This document shows positions 1 to 8,614 of a DNA stretch of 64,000 nt, piece by piece (the stretch's first letter is position 1; every line of letters begins with the position of its first letter). Both the position numbers and the translations under genes were made by a program. Below the pieces are notes generated by a model that had not been told where the DNA came from, ran no database searches, and saw only the letters and a program-made list of their open reading frames with translations. This stretch comes from JBGTCD01 sp041749015 (lineage in GTDB: Bacteria > Bacteroidota > Bacteroidia > Cytophagales > Cyclobacteriaceae): the NCBI GenBank assembly GCA_041749015.1, contig JBGTCD010000084.1, positions 10,964 to 74,963 of the forward strand, written 5' to 3'.

Positions 1-227
1 ATAATGTCTATATGTCTTTTTTCGAGTTTTTCAAGGGTTTTGACGAAATGTGGATCACCCTTAAAGGCAATATCGCTGATGGTGATGAGCGTATCAGTAA
101 CCCCTCCAAAAGCAGAAAATACCAGCCCAACTGGACCTTGCATGATTGCAGGTTTGATGATGGAAACCATCCTAAGGATATGCTCAGGATCTTGAATGGA
201 GGAACCTCCGAATTTTAAAATCTTCAT
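1..227 (-). CDS. thrA: Aspartate kinase (ThrA-type), N-terminus only; runs off the window
   Basis: Reading the minus strand from the ATG at 225-227 gives MKILKFGGSSIQDPEHI, then about 58 further residues without a stop to the window edge. The K-F-G-G-S-S motif is the ATP-binding start of aspartate kinases, which phosphorylate aspartate in the first step towards threonine, methionine and lysine. In Bacteroidota such proteins are usually fused to homoserine dehydrogenase and head a thrABC operon; that fusion is inferred because only 75 codons are visible. The Thr/Ile-rich leader peptide immediately upstream supports ThrA over a lysine-specific kinase. The start is supported by alignment of the KFGGSS motif at residues 5-10. 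Confidence 0.85.
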   Translation of the reverse strand, partial: MKILKFGGSSIQDPEHILRMVSIIKPAIMQGPVGLVFSAFGGVTDTLITISDIAFKGDPHFVKTLEKLEKRHIDI

Positions 228-326
228 TATTAGGAAATTGGATTGACAATAGGATCTGTAAATTCCAGATAAAATAATGGAATTCAGGTAAATGGCTATA
301 TGGTAGAAGAACGGGGTTTACCCCGT
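228..326 (-). promoter_or_regulatory. Putative thr attenuator region with hairpins
   Basis: Between the leader peptide and thrA there are two simple hairpins. The first is ACGGGG/CCCCGT with a 4-nt loop at 311-326, overlapping the leader stop codon. The second is AATTCCA/TGGAATT at 261-284. Neither is followed by a clear U-run on the minus strand, so a classic intrinsic terminator is not obvious. The switch may instead act through Rho or through translation. A possible -7 box for the transcript (TAACTTCG, one mismatch) is at 427-434 on the minus strand. Confidence 0.5.
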
Positions 327-404
327 AATAATGGCGATGATAGCAGTCATGCGCCCAAATGTGGGGGTGGTTGTAATCAGAGATGTGTACCTAGGCGTGC
401 TCAT
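318..404 (-). CDS. thrL: Threonine operon leader peptide (28 aa, Thr/Ile-rich)
   Basis: A 28-codon ORF on the minus strand, ATG at 402-404 and TAA at 318-320. It contains 8 Thr and 5 Ile, including three consecutive Thr codons at residues 11-13 and the run I-I-A-I-I-T at 22-27. It lies 91 nt upstream of the aspartate kinase start. In enteric bacteria, leader peptides rich in the end products (Thr and Ile) control thr operons by transcription attenuation: ribosome stalling at scarce codons changes folding of the downstream RNA. The composition and position match that logic. The stop codon sits inside a perfect hairpin (311-326). Expression and function are inferred. Confidence 0.8.
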   Translation of the reverse strand: MSTPRYTSLITTTPTFGRMTAIIAIITG

Positions 405-761
405 CGAAAATCGAAATACGGTAATTCGAAGTTATCCTGCAAAATTTTTTGAGAATTAATAATAAAAAAAGACTGCCTCAAAGGAATTCTACCTGGCGCG
501 GATGTTGTGCGTATGAATGTGTGTAGCTCATCCGTGCCTTTAACGAAGACATTTAACACTAACACTAACACAAACCTTGACTTTAACTTTGACCTCCAAA
601 TTGGTTGGGTTTTTTGTAAGGCAAACTCAATAAAAACATGGTTTGACAGGTGCGGCTGGGTGTCCACGTCCAGCGCGGATGTTCCGGGGCCTTGTGGGTA
701 TGCAGGCCTTTGAAGCTGTCTCTCAGGGTAGAAACTTTTAAATTAAAGCCCAATACCAAGT
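405..761. other. Non-coding stretch between rho and the thr leader; no gene seen
   Basis: About 360 bases without a convincing gene. It contains a short AACACT-type tandem run near 556-579, an 11-base direct repeat GCGCGGATGTT at 496-506 and 673-683, and an A-tract followed by GACTGCCTC near 463-480 that resembles a decayed copy of the rho terminator arm. Open frames here are low-complexity and match nothing I recognise. The thr promoter probably lies at its low-coordinate end. Confidence 0.4.
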
Positions 762-793
762 AAAAAAAAGGCTGCCCCAAAAGAAGCAGCCTC
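762..793 (-). terminator. Intrinsic terminator of rho
   Basis: Stem AGGCTGC (769-775) pairs with GCAGCCT (786-792) around a 10-nt loop. On the minus strand it is followed directly by eight T residues (762-769). It lies 27 bases beyond the rho stop codon. Confidence 0.8.
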
Positions 794-819
794 AATATTT
801 AGCACTCAATTAATGGAAA

Positions 820-2520
820 TTATCCGTTCATCGAGATCAAAAACTCTTCATTATTTCTGGTGCCCTTCATCTTCTGAAGCAGGAATTCCATGGCCTCGTT
901 GGAGTTCATATCAGCCATAAACTTACGCAGGATCCACACACGCTGTAGTTCTTCGTCGGTCAGTAGGAGATCCTCTCTGCGGGTACCGGAAGCCGGTACA
1001 TCAATAGCAGGGTAAACTCTTTTGTTGGAAAGTTTCCTGTCAAGCTGAAGCTCCATATTGCCGGTGCCTTTAAATTCTTCAAAGATCACCTCGTCCATTT
1101 TTGAGCCTGTTTCGATCAGTGCCGTGGCAATGATTGTAAGAGAACCGCCATTTTCTACATTACGGGCTGCTCCGAAAAAACGCTTAGGCTTGTGAAGCGC
1201 ATTGGCATCCACACCACCTGAAAGTATTTTTCCTGAAGAAGGTACCACGGTGTTGTAGGCCCTGGCCAATCTGGTGATTGAATCCAGAAGGATCACTACA
1301 TCATGCCCGCACTCTACCATTCTTTTGGCCTTTTCCAATACGATACTGGCTACTTTCACATGTCTTTCAGCCTGCTCATCAAAGGTTGACGCTACCACCT
1401 CAGCTTTTACGCTTCTGGCCATATCGGTAACCTCCTCAGGGCGCTCATCGATCAGCAAAATGATGAGGTAGCATTCAGGGTGGTTTTCAGCAATGGCATT
1501 GGCCACTTGCTTGAGCAATACGGTTTTACCAGTCTTGGGCTGGGCTACGATCATACCACGTTGGCCTTTGCCAATTGGTGCAAAGAGGTCCAGTATGCGG
1601 GTGGAATAGTTATCAGGTGTGGTACTAAGATTGATCTTTTCCTCAGGGAAAAGTGGTGTGAGATATTCAAAAGAAACCCTGTCACGAATCTCCTCAGAGG
1701 TTTTACCATTGACACTTTCTACTCTTAGCAGGGCGAAATATTTTTCACCTTCTTTTGGTGGTCTTATCTGACCTTTTATAGTATCACCGGTTTTGAGCCC
1801 AAATAATTTGATCTGAGAAGGTGACACATATATATCATCGGGGCTGGCGAGGTAATTGTAATCGGAAGACCTCAGGAATCCATACCCATCTTGCATGATC
1901 TCCAGTACCCCTTCATTATCAATAAGCCCATCAAACTCCTGTATTTTGCTTTCTTTTTTCTTTCTGGGAAACCCATCTCTCTTATTGCGGCTATCGTCAT
2001 CTTCAGCACCATTACCGTTGTTGCCACGATCGTCCCTGTTGCCGCGATCATCTCTTTTATTGCCGCGGTCGTCTCTTGAGTCGCGGGTATTGCCACGGTC
2101 CTCACGGTCACGCACATTGCCCCGGTCTTCCATGGGCTCTTTAGATTTACCACGACTTTCGCGCTCTGGTGATTTTTTTGAATCTGCCAATTCCAGATCA
2201 AATGAATCGAGAAGATCATCTGCAGAATCACCGCCTTCATCATCTTTTTGCTTTTTGGGTTTACGGCCTGAAGGTTTTTCAGCCACATTTTCCCTTTTAG
2301 CCCTTGGAGGCTTGGCTTTACGCCTTGGCTCTGAGTCAGAATCCTGTGAGGATTTCTTTTTCTCAGGGAGCTCTTCTTCAGGAGTTAGTGCTTGCTGGTC
2401 AAGAATCTTGTAGACCAATTCCTGCTTATTATACTTTTTGTAATTGTTTACATTTAACTCCTCTGCTATTTCTTTCAACTCTGAAAGAAGCATGACATTG
2501 AGGTCTTCAATTTTGTACAT
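820..2520 (-). CDS. rho: Transcription termination factor Rho with long disordered insertion
   Basis: Hexameric RNA helicase that ends transcription. The 566 residues compare with about 420 in E. coli. In order: Rho N-terminal helical domain (1-45), a highly charged low-complexity segment (about 50-195) with repeated D-R-G-N motifs, the cold-shock-like RNA-binding domain (about 200-275, with G-Y-G-F-L-R), then the ATPase domain with Walker A P-K-T-G-K-T near residue 330 and the DERPEEVTD and DSITRLARAYN motifs. Disordered insertions at this position are characteristic of Bacteroidota Rho, and in Bacteroides the region is reported to drive phase separation. It is transcribed alone towards thr and has its own terminator. 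Confidence 0.97.
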   Translation of the reverse strand: MYKIEDLNVMLLSELKEIAEELNVNNYKKYNKQELVYKILDQQALTPEEELPEKKKSSQDSDSEPRRKAKPPRAKRENVAEKPSGRKPKKQKDDEGGDSADDLLDSFDLELADSKKSPERESRGKSKEPMEDRGNVRDREDRGNTRDSRDDRGNKRDDRGNRDDRGNNGNGAEDDDSRNKRDGFPRKKKESKIQEFDGLIDNEGVLEIMQDGYGFLRSSDYNYLASPDDIYVSPSQIKLFGLKTGDTIKGQIRPPKEGEKYFALLRVESVNGKTSEEIRDRVSFEYLTPLFPEEKINLSTTPDNYSTRILDLFAPIGKGQRGMIVAQPKTGKTVLLKQVANAIAENHPECYLIILLIDERPEEVTDMARSVKAEVVASTFDEQAERHVKVASIVLEKAKRMVECGHDVVILLDSITRLARAYNTVVPSSGKILSGGVDANALHKPKRFFGAARNVENGGSLTIIATALIETGSKMDEVIFEEFKGTGNMELQLDRKLSNKRVYPAIDVPASGTRREDLLLTDEELQRVWILRKFMADMNSNEAMEFLLQKMKGTRNNEEFLISMNG

Positions 2521-2776
2521 AAAATTTTAATAGTGATGATTAGAAAGGGATTGTATTAATTAGGTTAATATAAATATCTATTTATTCGATATTAAGCCAG
2601 TTAAGGCGGTATTTCAAGTATTACGTGAAATTGATACTGATAAAAAAGAATCGACTTTCTGGAGTTTTCTGCTGAAAGACGATGCAATTATATGCCAATG
2701 TCAAACAATTGCCAAATTTATTCAGGTAAATAATCAATCAGGGCCATAAAAAGTTCAGATATGAGCAAAATTGCCT

Positions 2777-2784
2777 TAATTTTG
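2777..2784 (+). promoter_or_regulatory. Bacteroidota-type -7 box upstream of serS
   Basis: TAATTTTG matches the TAnnTTTG consensus exactly and lies 24 bases before the serS ATG. No convincing -33 TTG is visible. The remaining 287-base divergent rho/serS spacer is AT-rich with no other clear signal. Confidence 0.45.
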
Positions 2785-2807
2785 AGCACTTAAAAGAAAA
2801 ATATTCC

Positions 2808-4082
2808 ATGCTGGAGATTCAAAATATAAGAGAAAATAAAGAAGCAGTAATTCTGGGGCTGAAAAAGCGCCATTTTGCCAATGCCGAAAACCTCATTGAA
2901 GAAGCGATAAACCTGGATCAGGAAAGGAGAAATTTTCAGCTGAAATTTGATCAGGTGCAAGCAGAGTCTAACAACCTTTCCAAACAAATCGGGGCTTTGA
3001 TGCAGGTGGGCAAAAAAGATGAGGCCGAAAGTATTAAATCTAAAACCGGGCAGCTCAAAGAAGAAGCCAAAAACTTTAATGATAAAAGCACTGCCGCTGC
3101 CACCGCCCTGCAGGACCTCCTCTATAAAATACCCAATGTCCCCCACGAGTCAGTAAAAGCTGGAAGAGACGCTGAGGATAATGAAACCCTGAGGCAAAAT
3201 GGTGACGCACGGCCACTGGAGGGTGATGTACTTCCGCATTGGGACCTCATAAAGAAATACGATATTATCGATTTTGATCTTGGCAGTAAGATCTCCGGGG
3301 CGGGATTCCCGGTGTATAAGGGCAAGGGGGCCCGGCTCCAAAGAGCCATGATCAATTTTTTTCTCGATAGAGCCGTAGAAGCCGGGTATGTAGAAGTGCA
3401 GCCCCCCATCCTGGTCAATGAAGCCTCCGGTTATGGCACAGGACAACTCCCCGATAAAGATGGCCAAATGTACCACATGCCTGAGGACAACCTGTATGTG
3501 ATCCCCACTGCCGAAGTGCCTATTACCAATATGTACCGCGATATGATATTGGAGGATGATCAATTACCGGTAATGCATGTTGGCTACACGCCATGTTTTA
3601 GAAGAGAAGCCGGAAGCTGGGGAGCGCATGTCCGTGGCCTTAACCGCCTGCACCAGTTTGATAAAGTGGAGATCGTGCAGATCGCCCATCCGGACAAATC
3701 TTATCAAATACTGGAGGAAATGGCCAACCACGTCTCCGGATTATTGGAAGCCCTGCAGCTGCCCTACCGCGTGTTACGGCTCTGTGGCGGGGATATGGGC
3801 TTCACCTCAGCACTCACCTATGATATGGAGGTCTATTCTGCAGCCCAGCAGCGCTGGCTGGAGGTGAGTTCAGTAAGTAATTTTGAAACCTACCAGGCCA
3901 ACAGGCTTAAATTAAGGCACCGTCCTGAGGCTAAAAAAACAGCCTTGCTCCACACCCTGAATGGCAGTGCCCTGGCCCTGCCCAGAATCGTAGCAGCGAT
4001 ATTGGAAAATAATCAAAGCCCTGAAGGTATCCGAATTCCTAAGGTACTGGTGCCTTATGCGGGGTTTGAAGTTATTTCCTGA
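2808..4082 (+). CDS. serS: Seryl-tRNA synthetase
   Basis: Class II aminoacyl-tRNA synthetase charging tRNA-Ser (and tRNA-Sec where present). The 424 residues match the family length. The N-terminal 110 residues form the expected long coiled-coil arm that grips the tRNA variable arm. Motif 2 is seen in P-C-F-R-R-E-A-G-S-W-G, with preceding TAEVPITN. Motif 3 is in NGSALALPRIVAAILENNQ near the C-terminus. The start gives the canonical MLEIQNIRENK. It is divergent from rho, with its own -7 box. Confidence 0.97.
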   Translation: MLEIQNIRENKEAVILGLKKRHFANAENLIEEAINLDQERRNFQLKFDQVQAESNNLSKQIGALMQVGKKDEAESIKSKTGQLKEEAKNFNDKSTAAATALQDLLYKIPNVPHESVKAGRDAEDNETLRQNGDARPLEGDVLPHWDLIKKYDIIDFDLGSKISGAGFPVYKGKGARLQRAMINFFLDRAVEAGYVEVQPPILVNEASGYGTGQLPDKDGQMYHMPEDNLYVIPTAEVPITNMYRDMILEDDQLPVMHVGYTPCFRREAGSWGAHVRGLNRLHQFDKVEIVQIAHPDKSYQILEEMANHVSGLLEALQLPYRVLRLCGGDMGFTSALTYDMEVYSAAQQRWLEVSSVSNFETYQANRLKLRHRPEAKKTALLHTLNGSALALPRIVAAILENNQSPEGIRIPKVLVPYAGFEVIS

Positions 4083-4159
4083 AGTACCGTCCAACATATT
4101 TATTTTGGGTTGATGGATGGTTTTTCCTACTTTAAGCTTCAATTTTAAACTAAAGAATT

Positions 4160-6298
4160 ATGAGACAACTATGGATTAGCATTCTAGCCATTCTGGCTGT
4201 GGCTTGTGGCACGGAACATGAGGCCGACAAAAGCCTCAATAAAGATTTGAAATATCCCGAAACGGCTAAGGTTGATACGGTTGATATTTACTTCAATTTT
4301 GAAATACCAGATCCTTATCGCTGGCTAGAGGATGACCGGTCGGAAGCGACTATGGCATGGGTAAAGGCTCAGAATGAGGTGTCATTTGGGTATCTCCATC
4401 AGTTGCCCTACCGGGATGCGCTAAAGGAGCGGCTCAGCGAAGTGTTCAATTATGAAAGAGAAGGCGCCCCAACAAAATATGGTGATTATCTATATTATTC
4501 CAGAAATGACGGCCTCCAAAACCAAAGTGTATGGTACCGGAAAAAAGGGGAGGAAGGTGATGAGGAAGTATTCCTGGATCCTAATAAATTCAAAGAAGAT
4601 GGTACCATATCTCTGGCGGGTTCCAGTTTCACCAAGGACGGTTCCATGGTGGCTTACATGATTTCTGAAGGGGGATCGGACTGGCGAAAAGGCATCATTT
4701 GGGATGCCGAATCCAAAACCCAGATCGGAGATACCCTCAGAGATATCAAATTCAGCGGAATCTCCTGGTATGGGAATGAAGGTTTTTACTATAGCAGCTA
4801 CGACAAACCTAAGGGCAGTGAGCTATCAGCCAAAACCGATATGCATAAAGTATTTTATCACAAGCTGGGCACCTCCCAATCAGAAGATGTCCTGATCTTC
4901 GGAGGGGATGCAACCCCACGCCGGTATATCGGTGCCTACCTGACGGAAGATCAAAAATACCTGGTGATCTCAGCCTCAGTGAGTACCTATGGTAATGAGC
5001 TTTACATAAAAGATCTGACTGTACCGGCAAGCCCGATTGTGCCCATTGTGGACAATTTTGATAACCGCCACTATGTAATGCATTCTGAAGGTTCACGACT
5101 CATTATATTTACCGACAAGGATGCCCCCAATAACCGGGTGGTTGAGGTGGATTTTTCTAATCCGGGACCCGATAATTGGAAAGACCTAATTCCTGAACAG
5201 GAACAGGTACTTAGCGCAAGCACCGCAGGGGGCAATATATTTGCCAGTTACCTGGTGGATGCCCATACGCAGGTGAAGCAATATGATATAAATGGGGAGT
5301 TGGTCCGTGATGTGGAGCTGCCCGGGATTGGATCAGTAGGAGGCTTCGGTGGCAGGGAAGAGGAAGACTTCCTGTACTATGGATTCACCTCCTTTACTAC
5401 TCCGGGCACCATATATAAATATGATATTCCATCCGGAAAATCGGAGCTTTACAAGCAGCCACAAGTACAATTTAATCCCGAGGACTATGTGACTGAGCAG
5501 GTGTTCTATACCAGCAAAGACGGCACCAAAGTGCCGATGTTTATCACCCATAAAAAAGGTTTGAAAAAGAATGGAAAGACTCCCACATACCTGTATGCCT
5601 ACGGCGGTTTTAATGTGAGCCTTACCCCAAGTTTCAGTACTTCAAGAATCGTATGGCTTGAAAATGGGGGCATCTATGCGCAGCCGAACCTGCGGGGTGG
5701 TGGGGAGTATGGTAAAGAGTGGCATATTGCAGGCACCAAAATGAAAAAGCAGAATGTATTTGATGATTTTATTGCTGCTGCTGAGTACTTGATTGAAAAT
5801 GATTACACCAGTCCGGACTATCTAGCCATTGCGGGAGGCTCTAATGGGGGCTTGCTGGTTGGCGCTACCATGACGCAGCGTCCTGATCTGGCAAGAGTAG
5901 CCCTGCCCGCAGTTGGCGTGCTGGATATGCTCAGATACCATACTTTTACTGCCGGTGCAGGCTGGGCCTATGACTATGGCACTTCTGAGGAGTCCCAGGA
6001 AATGTTCGAGTATTTGCACCAATATTCCCCCGTACATGCTCTAAAACCAGGAACGGACTATCCGGCTACCATGATTACTACGGCTGACCATGACGACCGG
6101 GTGGTCCCTGCGCATTCCTTTAAATTTGCAGCAAAACTTCAAGAAAGCCATGAAGGGGAAACGCCAGTGATCATCAGAATTGAGACCGATGCCGGCCATG
6201 GTGCAGGCACTCCCATATCCAAAACTATAGAGCAGGAGGCTGATAAATATGCCTTTGTTTGGTATAATATGGGGTATCAGCCCCCTTTGCTTAAATAA
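4160..6298 (+). CDS. Prolyl oligopeptidase family serine peptidase (S9A), lipoprotein
   Basis: Cleaves short peptides after proline. The N-terminus is a lipoprotein signal ending L-A-V-A-C (Cys16), so the enzyme should be anchored in the periplasm or outer membrane. An N-terminal beta-propeller is followed by the alpha/beta hydrolase domain. The triad is visible as Ser561 in G-G-S-N-G-G, an Asp in H-D-D-R-V (645-646) and His680 in D-A-G-H-G. The 712 residues are typical. The stop codon is 2 bases before the next gene, suggesting co-transcription with the acetyltransferase. Confidence 0.93.
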   Translation: MRQLWISILAILAVACGTEHEADKSLNKDLKYPETAKVDTVDIYFNFEIPDPYRWLEDDRSEATMAWVKAQNEVSFGYLHQLPYRDALKERLSEVFNYEREGAPTKYGDYLYYSRNDGLQNQSVWYRKKGEEGDEEVFLDPNKFKEDGTISLAGSSFTKDGSMVAYMISEGGSDWRKGIIWDAESKTQIGDTLRDIKFSGISWYGNEGFYYSSYDKPKGSELSAKTDMHKVFYHKLGTSQSEDVLIFGGDATPRRYIGAYLTEDQKYLVISASVSTYGNELYIKDLTVPASPIVPIVDNFDNRHYVMHSEGSRLIIFTDKDAPNNRVVEVDFSNPGPDNWKDLIPEQEQVLSASTAGGNIFASYLVDAHTQVKQYDINGELVRDVELPGIGSVGGFGGREEEDFLYYGFTSFTTPGTIYKYDIPSGKSELYKQPQVQFNPEDYVTEQVFYTSKDGTKVPMFITHKKGLKKNGKTPTYLYAYGGFNVSLTPSFSTSRIVWLENGGIYAQPNLRGGGEYGKEWHIAGTKMKKQNVFDDFIAAAEYLIENDYTSPDYLAIAGGSNGGLLVGATMTQRPDLARVALPAVGVLDMLRYHTFTAGAGWAYDYGTSEESQEMFEYLHQYSPVHALKPGTDYPATMITTADHDDRVVPAHSFKFAAKLQESHEGETPVIIRIETDAGHGAGTPISKTIEQEADKYAFVWYNMGYQPPLLK

Positions 6299-6300
6299 AA

Positions 6301-6780
6301 ATGGTTGTAATAAGAAAAGGCACAAAAGAAGATCTGCCAAGGACATTGGACCTCATCAGGGAGCTTGCCGAATATGAAAAAGCTCCTGATGAGGTGACCA
6401 ATACGGTAGCCATGATGGAGGCAGACGGTTTTGGCCCAGACCCAGCTTACGGCCTGTATGTAGCCGACGATGAAAATGCTGGTATCGTTGGGATTGCCTT
6501 GTACTATTACCGGTATTCCACCTGGAAAGGCAAGCGCCTTTACCTGGAAGATATTGTGGTCACAGAATCCCGAAGGGGGGAGGGCATCGGTAAGGATCTT
6601 TTCGAAATGTGTCTGAAAAAAGCTGCTGAGCCCGGGTGTCACGGAATGGTGTGGCAAGTCCTTGATTGGAACGAGCCCGCCATTAATTTTTACAAAAAAT
6701 ACTATGATGCCCATCTTGATGGGGAATGGATCAATTGCAGTCTGAGTGAGGATCAGGTAAAGGCCTTGATTAAGAAATAA
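6301..6780 (+). CDS. GNAT N-acetyltransferase, spermidine/thialysine acetyltransferase-like
   Basis: Transfers acetyl from acetyl-CoA to an amine. The 159 residues form one GNAT domain with acetyl-CoA loop R-R-G-E-G-I-G (about residue 97). The segments LYYYRYSTWKGKRLYLED and W-N-E-P-A-I-N-F-Y are the signature of the SAT1 (diamine/thialysine acetyltransferase) subgroup; the actual substrate is not known. It starts 2 bases after the peptidase stop, so it is probably translated from the same message. Confidence 0.88.
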   Translation: MVVIRKGTKEDLPRTLDLIRELAEYEKAPDEVTNTVAMMEADGFGPDPAYGLYVADDENAGIVGIALYYYRYSTWKGKRLYLEDIVVTESRRGEGIGKDLFEMCLKKAAEPGCHGMVWQVLDWNEPAINFYKKYYDAHLDGEWINCSLSEDQVKALIKK

Positions 6781-6836
6781 AGGCACACCATTAAATTAGT
6801 CCTACCTTCGATTTTAGCAGGCCATAAAAACTCCCC

Positions 6837-7298
6837 ATGTGTGAATTATCACCGGAAATAAAGCAAGGACTCGCAAAGCAATCTCTTGAATTAATTGCGC
6901 TAGAGATTAAAGGATTAGAAGTCCAATTGGATGCTCTGCAGGAGGCTAATCATAATGCCACCAAAAGTTCGGCAGGGGATAAATATGAAACCGAGCGTGA
7001 GCTCCTCAACCAGTCTCGTGGCGTTCTGGAAAATCAACTCCATAGATTGATACGGCTGGAATCCCAAATTAGGACCTTAAAAATTGAAACCAATGAACGG
7101 GTTGTACCGGGTGCTCTTGTCAAACTGGATATGGGGATGATTTGGGTAAGTGTTGCCTTTGGCAAGGTCAGTTACCATGGAATAGATTATCAACTTGTAT
7201 CAGCCGATGCGCCATTGGTACAGGCCATAACCGGGCTGGGGAAGGGGGACTCCGGTCATTTTAATGGAAATAAAGTGGCTATCAGGGAAATAATTTAG
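6837..7298 (+). CDS. GreA/GreB-like elongation factor-type protein
   Basis: 153 residues. The N-terminal half is a helical, probably coiled-coil hairpin (residues 15-85). The C-terminal half (about 95-153) has the pattern of the GreA C-terminal domain: V-P-G-A-L-V-K-L, Y-Q-L-V-S-A-D-A-P, a G-L-G-K-G-D-S-G turn and a final V-A-I-R-E-I. Proteins of this sort are common in Bacteroidota and are often misannotated as 3-oxoacyl-ACP synthase. A role in binding the RNA polymerase secondary channel is inferred from the fold only. A near-consensus -7 box TACCTTCG lies at 6803-6810. Confidence 0.7.
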   Translation: MCELSPEIKQGLAKQSLELIALEIKGLEVQLDALQEANHNATKSSAGDKYETERELLNQSRGVLENQLHRLIRLESQIRTLKIETNERVVPGALVKLDMGMIWVSVAFGKVSYHGIDYQLVSADAPLVQAITGLGKGDSGHFNGNKVAIREII

Positions 7299-7319
7299 TT
7301 TAGATAGCAGATACATAGG

Positions 7320-7383
7320 CGATATTTAGTGAATATAATCACTGAATAACGCGATATTTGGTGAATACGATCACCAAATATCG
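7320..7383. repeat. Two adjacent inverted repeats (probable operators)
   Basis: The first copy spans 7320-7351 and is imperfect. The second spans 7352-7383 and is perfect: CGATATTTGGTGA, a 6-base spacer, then TCACCAAATATCG. The two copies abut exactly. The second ends at the base before a near-consensus -7 box (TATATTTA, 7384-7391) of the following ATPase gene, so a dimeric regulator bound here would cover the -33 region. Confidence 0.75.
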
Positions 7384-7412
7384 TATATTTACCCAAACAA
7401 AAATGTCTTTTT

Positions 7413-8543
7413 ATGATAAATAGGGTAATAGAGGAAAGGTTAATTGATAAAGTTGATTATAAAAAGGCCATAGTGCTTCTGGGTCCACGCCAGGTTGGGA
7501 AAACCACATTGGTAAAAAAGATTGCTGGTCAGTTAGACCCAAAGTATTTATATGTCAATGGTGACGACCCTACAATTCAGCTACTATGGTCTAAATTAGA
7601 TTTAGCAGGAATTAAGGCCATGACAAGTGGCCAAAAGGTAATAGTAATAGATGAAGCCCAAAGGATCAATAACATTGGACTTATTGCTAAAATGATCATT
7701 GATCTAAATCAAGACATTCAGTTATTTATTTCGGGATCCTCTGCTTTAGAATTATCTAGTATAATTAATGAACCTATGACTGGTCGAAAATGGGAGTTTA
7801 GGTTATACCCAATTTCTTTCCAGGAATTAGTCAATGAATTATCCTTAAATGAAGCATTAACCAATATTGAAAATTACTTAATTACAGGCACCTACCCGGA
7901 AGTAATCAATAACCCAAATCATTCAAGGGAGGTCCTTTCCAACCTAGCCGGAAGCTATTTATACAAAGATATATTGGAGTTAGCAGGAATTAGGAAGCCA
8001 GAATTGCTCCTGAAAATTTTACAAGCTTTGGCTTGGCAAGTAGGAAATGAAGTTTCTTACAATGAACTGGCGCAAACTGTTGGAGCAGATAAAAACACCG
8101 TGAGCAATTATATTGACCTCCTCGAAAAAGTTTTCGTCATTTTTAGGCTAAATCCCTTATCACGGAATTTGAGAAATGAAATAAATTCCAGTCGGAAAAT
8201 TTATTTTTATGATAATGGAATCCGAAATACGATCATTAATAACTATGCACCATTAATACAAAGGAACGATGTGGGCCAATTGTGGGAAAATTTCATGGTT
8301 AGTGAATTCAAAAAACGGCATGCCTATAAAATGTTTTTTGGAAATAGCTACTTCTGGCGAAGTAAAGATAAAGCAGAAATTGATTATTTGGTAGAATCTG
8401 ATGGGACTTTCAAAACCTACGAAATTAAATGGAATCCTAGTGCTAAACCTAATTTTCCACAATCCTTTTTGAAAGCTTACAATCCTATTGAAAACAACCT
8501 TATTCATAGAGAAAATTTTTGGAAGTATCTATGTGACTTTTAG
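7413..8543 (+). CDS. AAA-type ATPase with DUF4143 (COG1373 family)
   Basis: 376 residues. Walker A G-P-R-Q-V-G-K-T-T is at about residues 24-32 and Walker B V-I-V-I-D-E-A-Q at about 75-82. A winged-helix-like middle and the DUF4143 C-terminal part follow, with an endonuclease-like K-A-E-I-D-Y-L motif near residue 325. The function of this widespread family is unknown. AT content is visibly higher than in the neighbours, and the gene stands alone behind two inverted repeats, suggesting horizontal acquisition and autoregulation. The first ATG at 7403 opens only a 6-codon frame, so translation must start at 7413. Confidence 0.88.
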   Translation: MINRVIEERLIDKVDYKKAIVLLGPRQVGKTTLVKKIAGQLDPKYLYVNGDDPTIQLLWSKLDLAGIKAMTSGQKVIVIDEAQRINNIGLIAKMIIDLNQDIQLFISGSSALELSSIINEPMTGRKWEFRLYPISFQELVNELSLNEALTNIENYLITGTYPEVINNPNHSREVLSNLAGSYLYKDILELAGIRKPELLLKILQALAWQVGNEVSYNELAQTVGADKNTVSNYIDLLEKVFVIFRLNPLSRNLRNEINSSRKIYFYDNGIRNTIINNYAPLIQRNDVGQLWENFMVSEFKKRHAYKMFFGNSYFWRSKDKAEIDYLVESDGTFKTYEIKWNPSAKPNFPQSFLKAYNPIENNLIHRENFWKYLCDF

Positions 8544-8614
8544 GATCTGGCAAAAAAGTCGAAAAAATTATTGACCGGATTAATCAGATGTAATGGAGGG
8601 AGGTCTGTAACGTA

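Noticed and set aside
401..667. 88-codon minus-strand frame upstream of thrA
   Set aside because: It overlaps the start of the Thr/Ile-rich leader and the probable promoter, contains low-complexity V-L-V-L from a short tandem repeat, and resembles no family.
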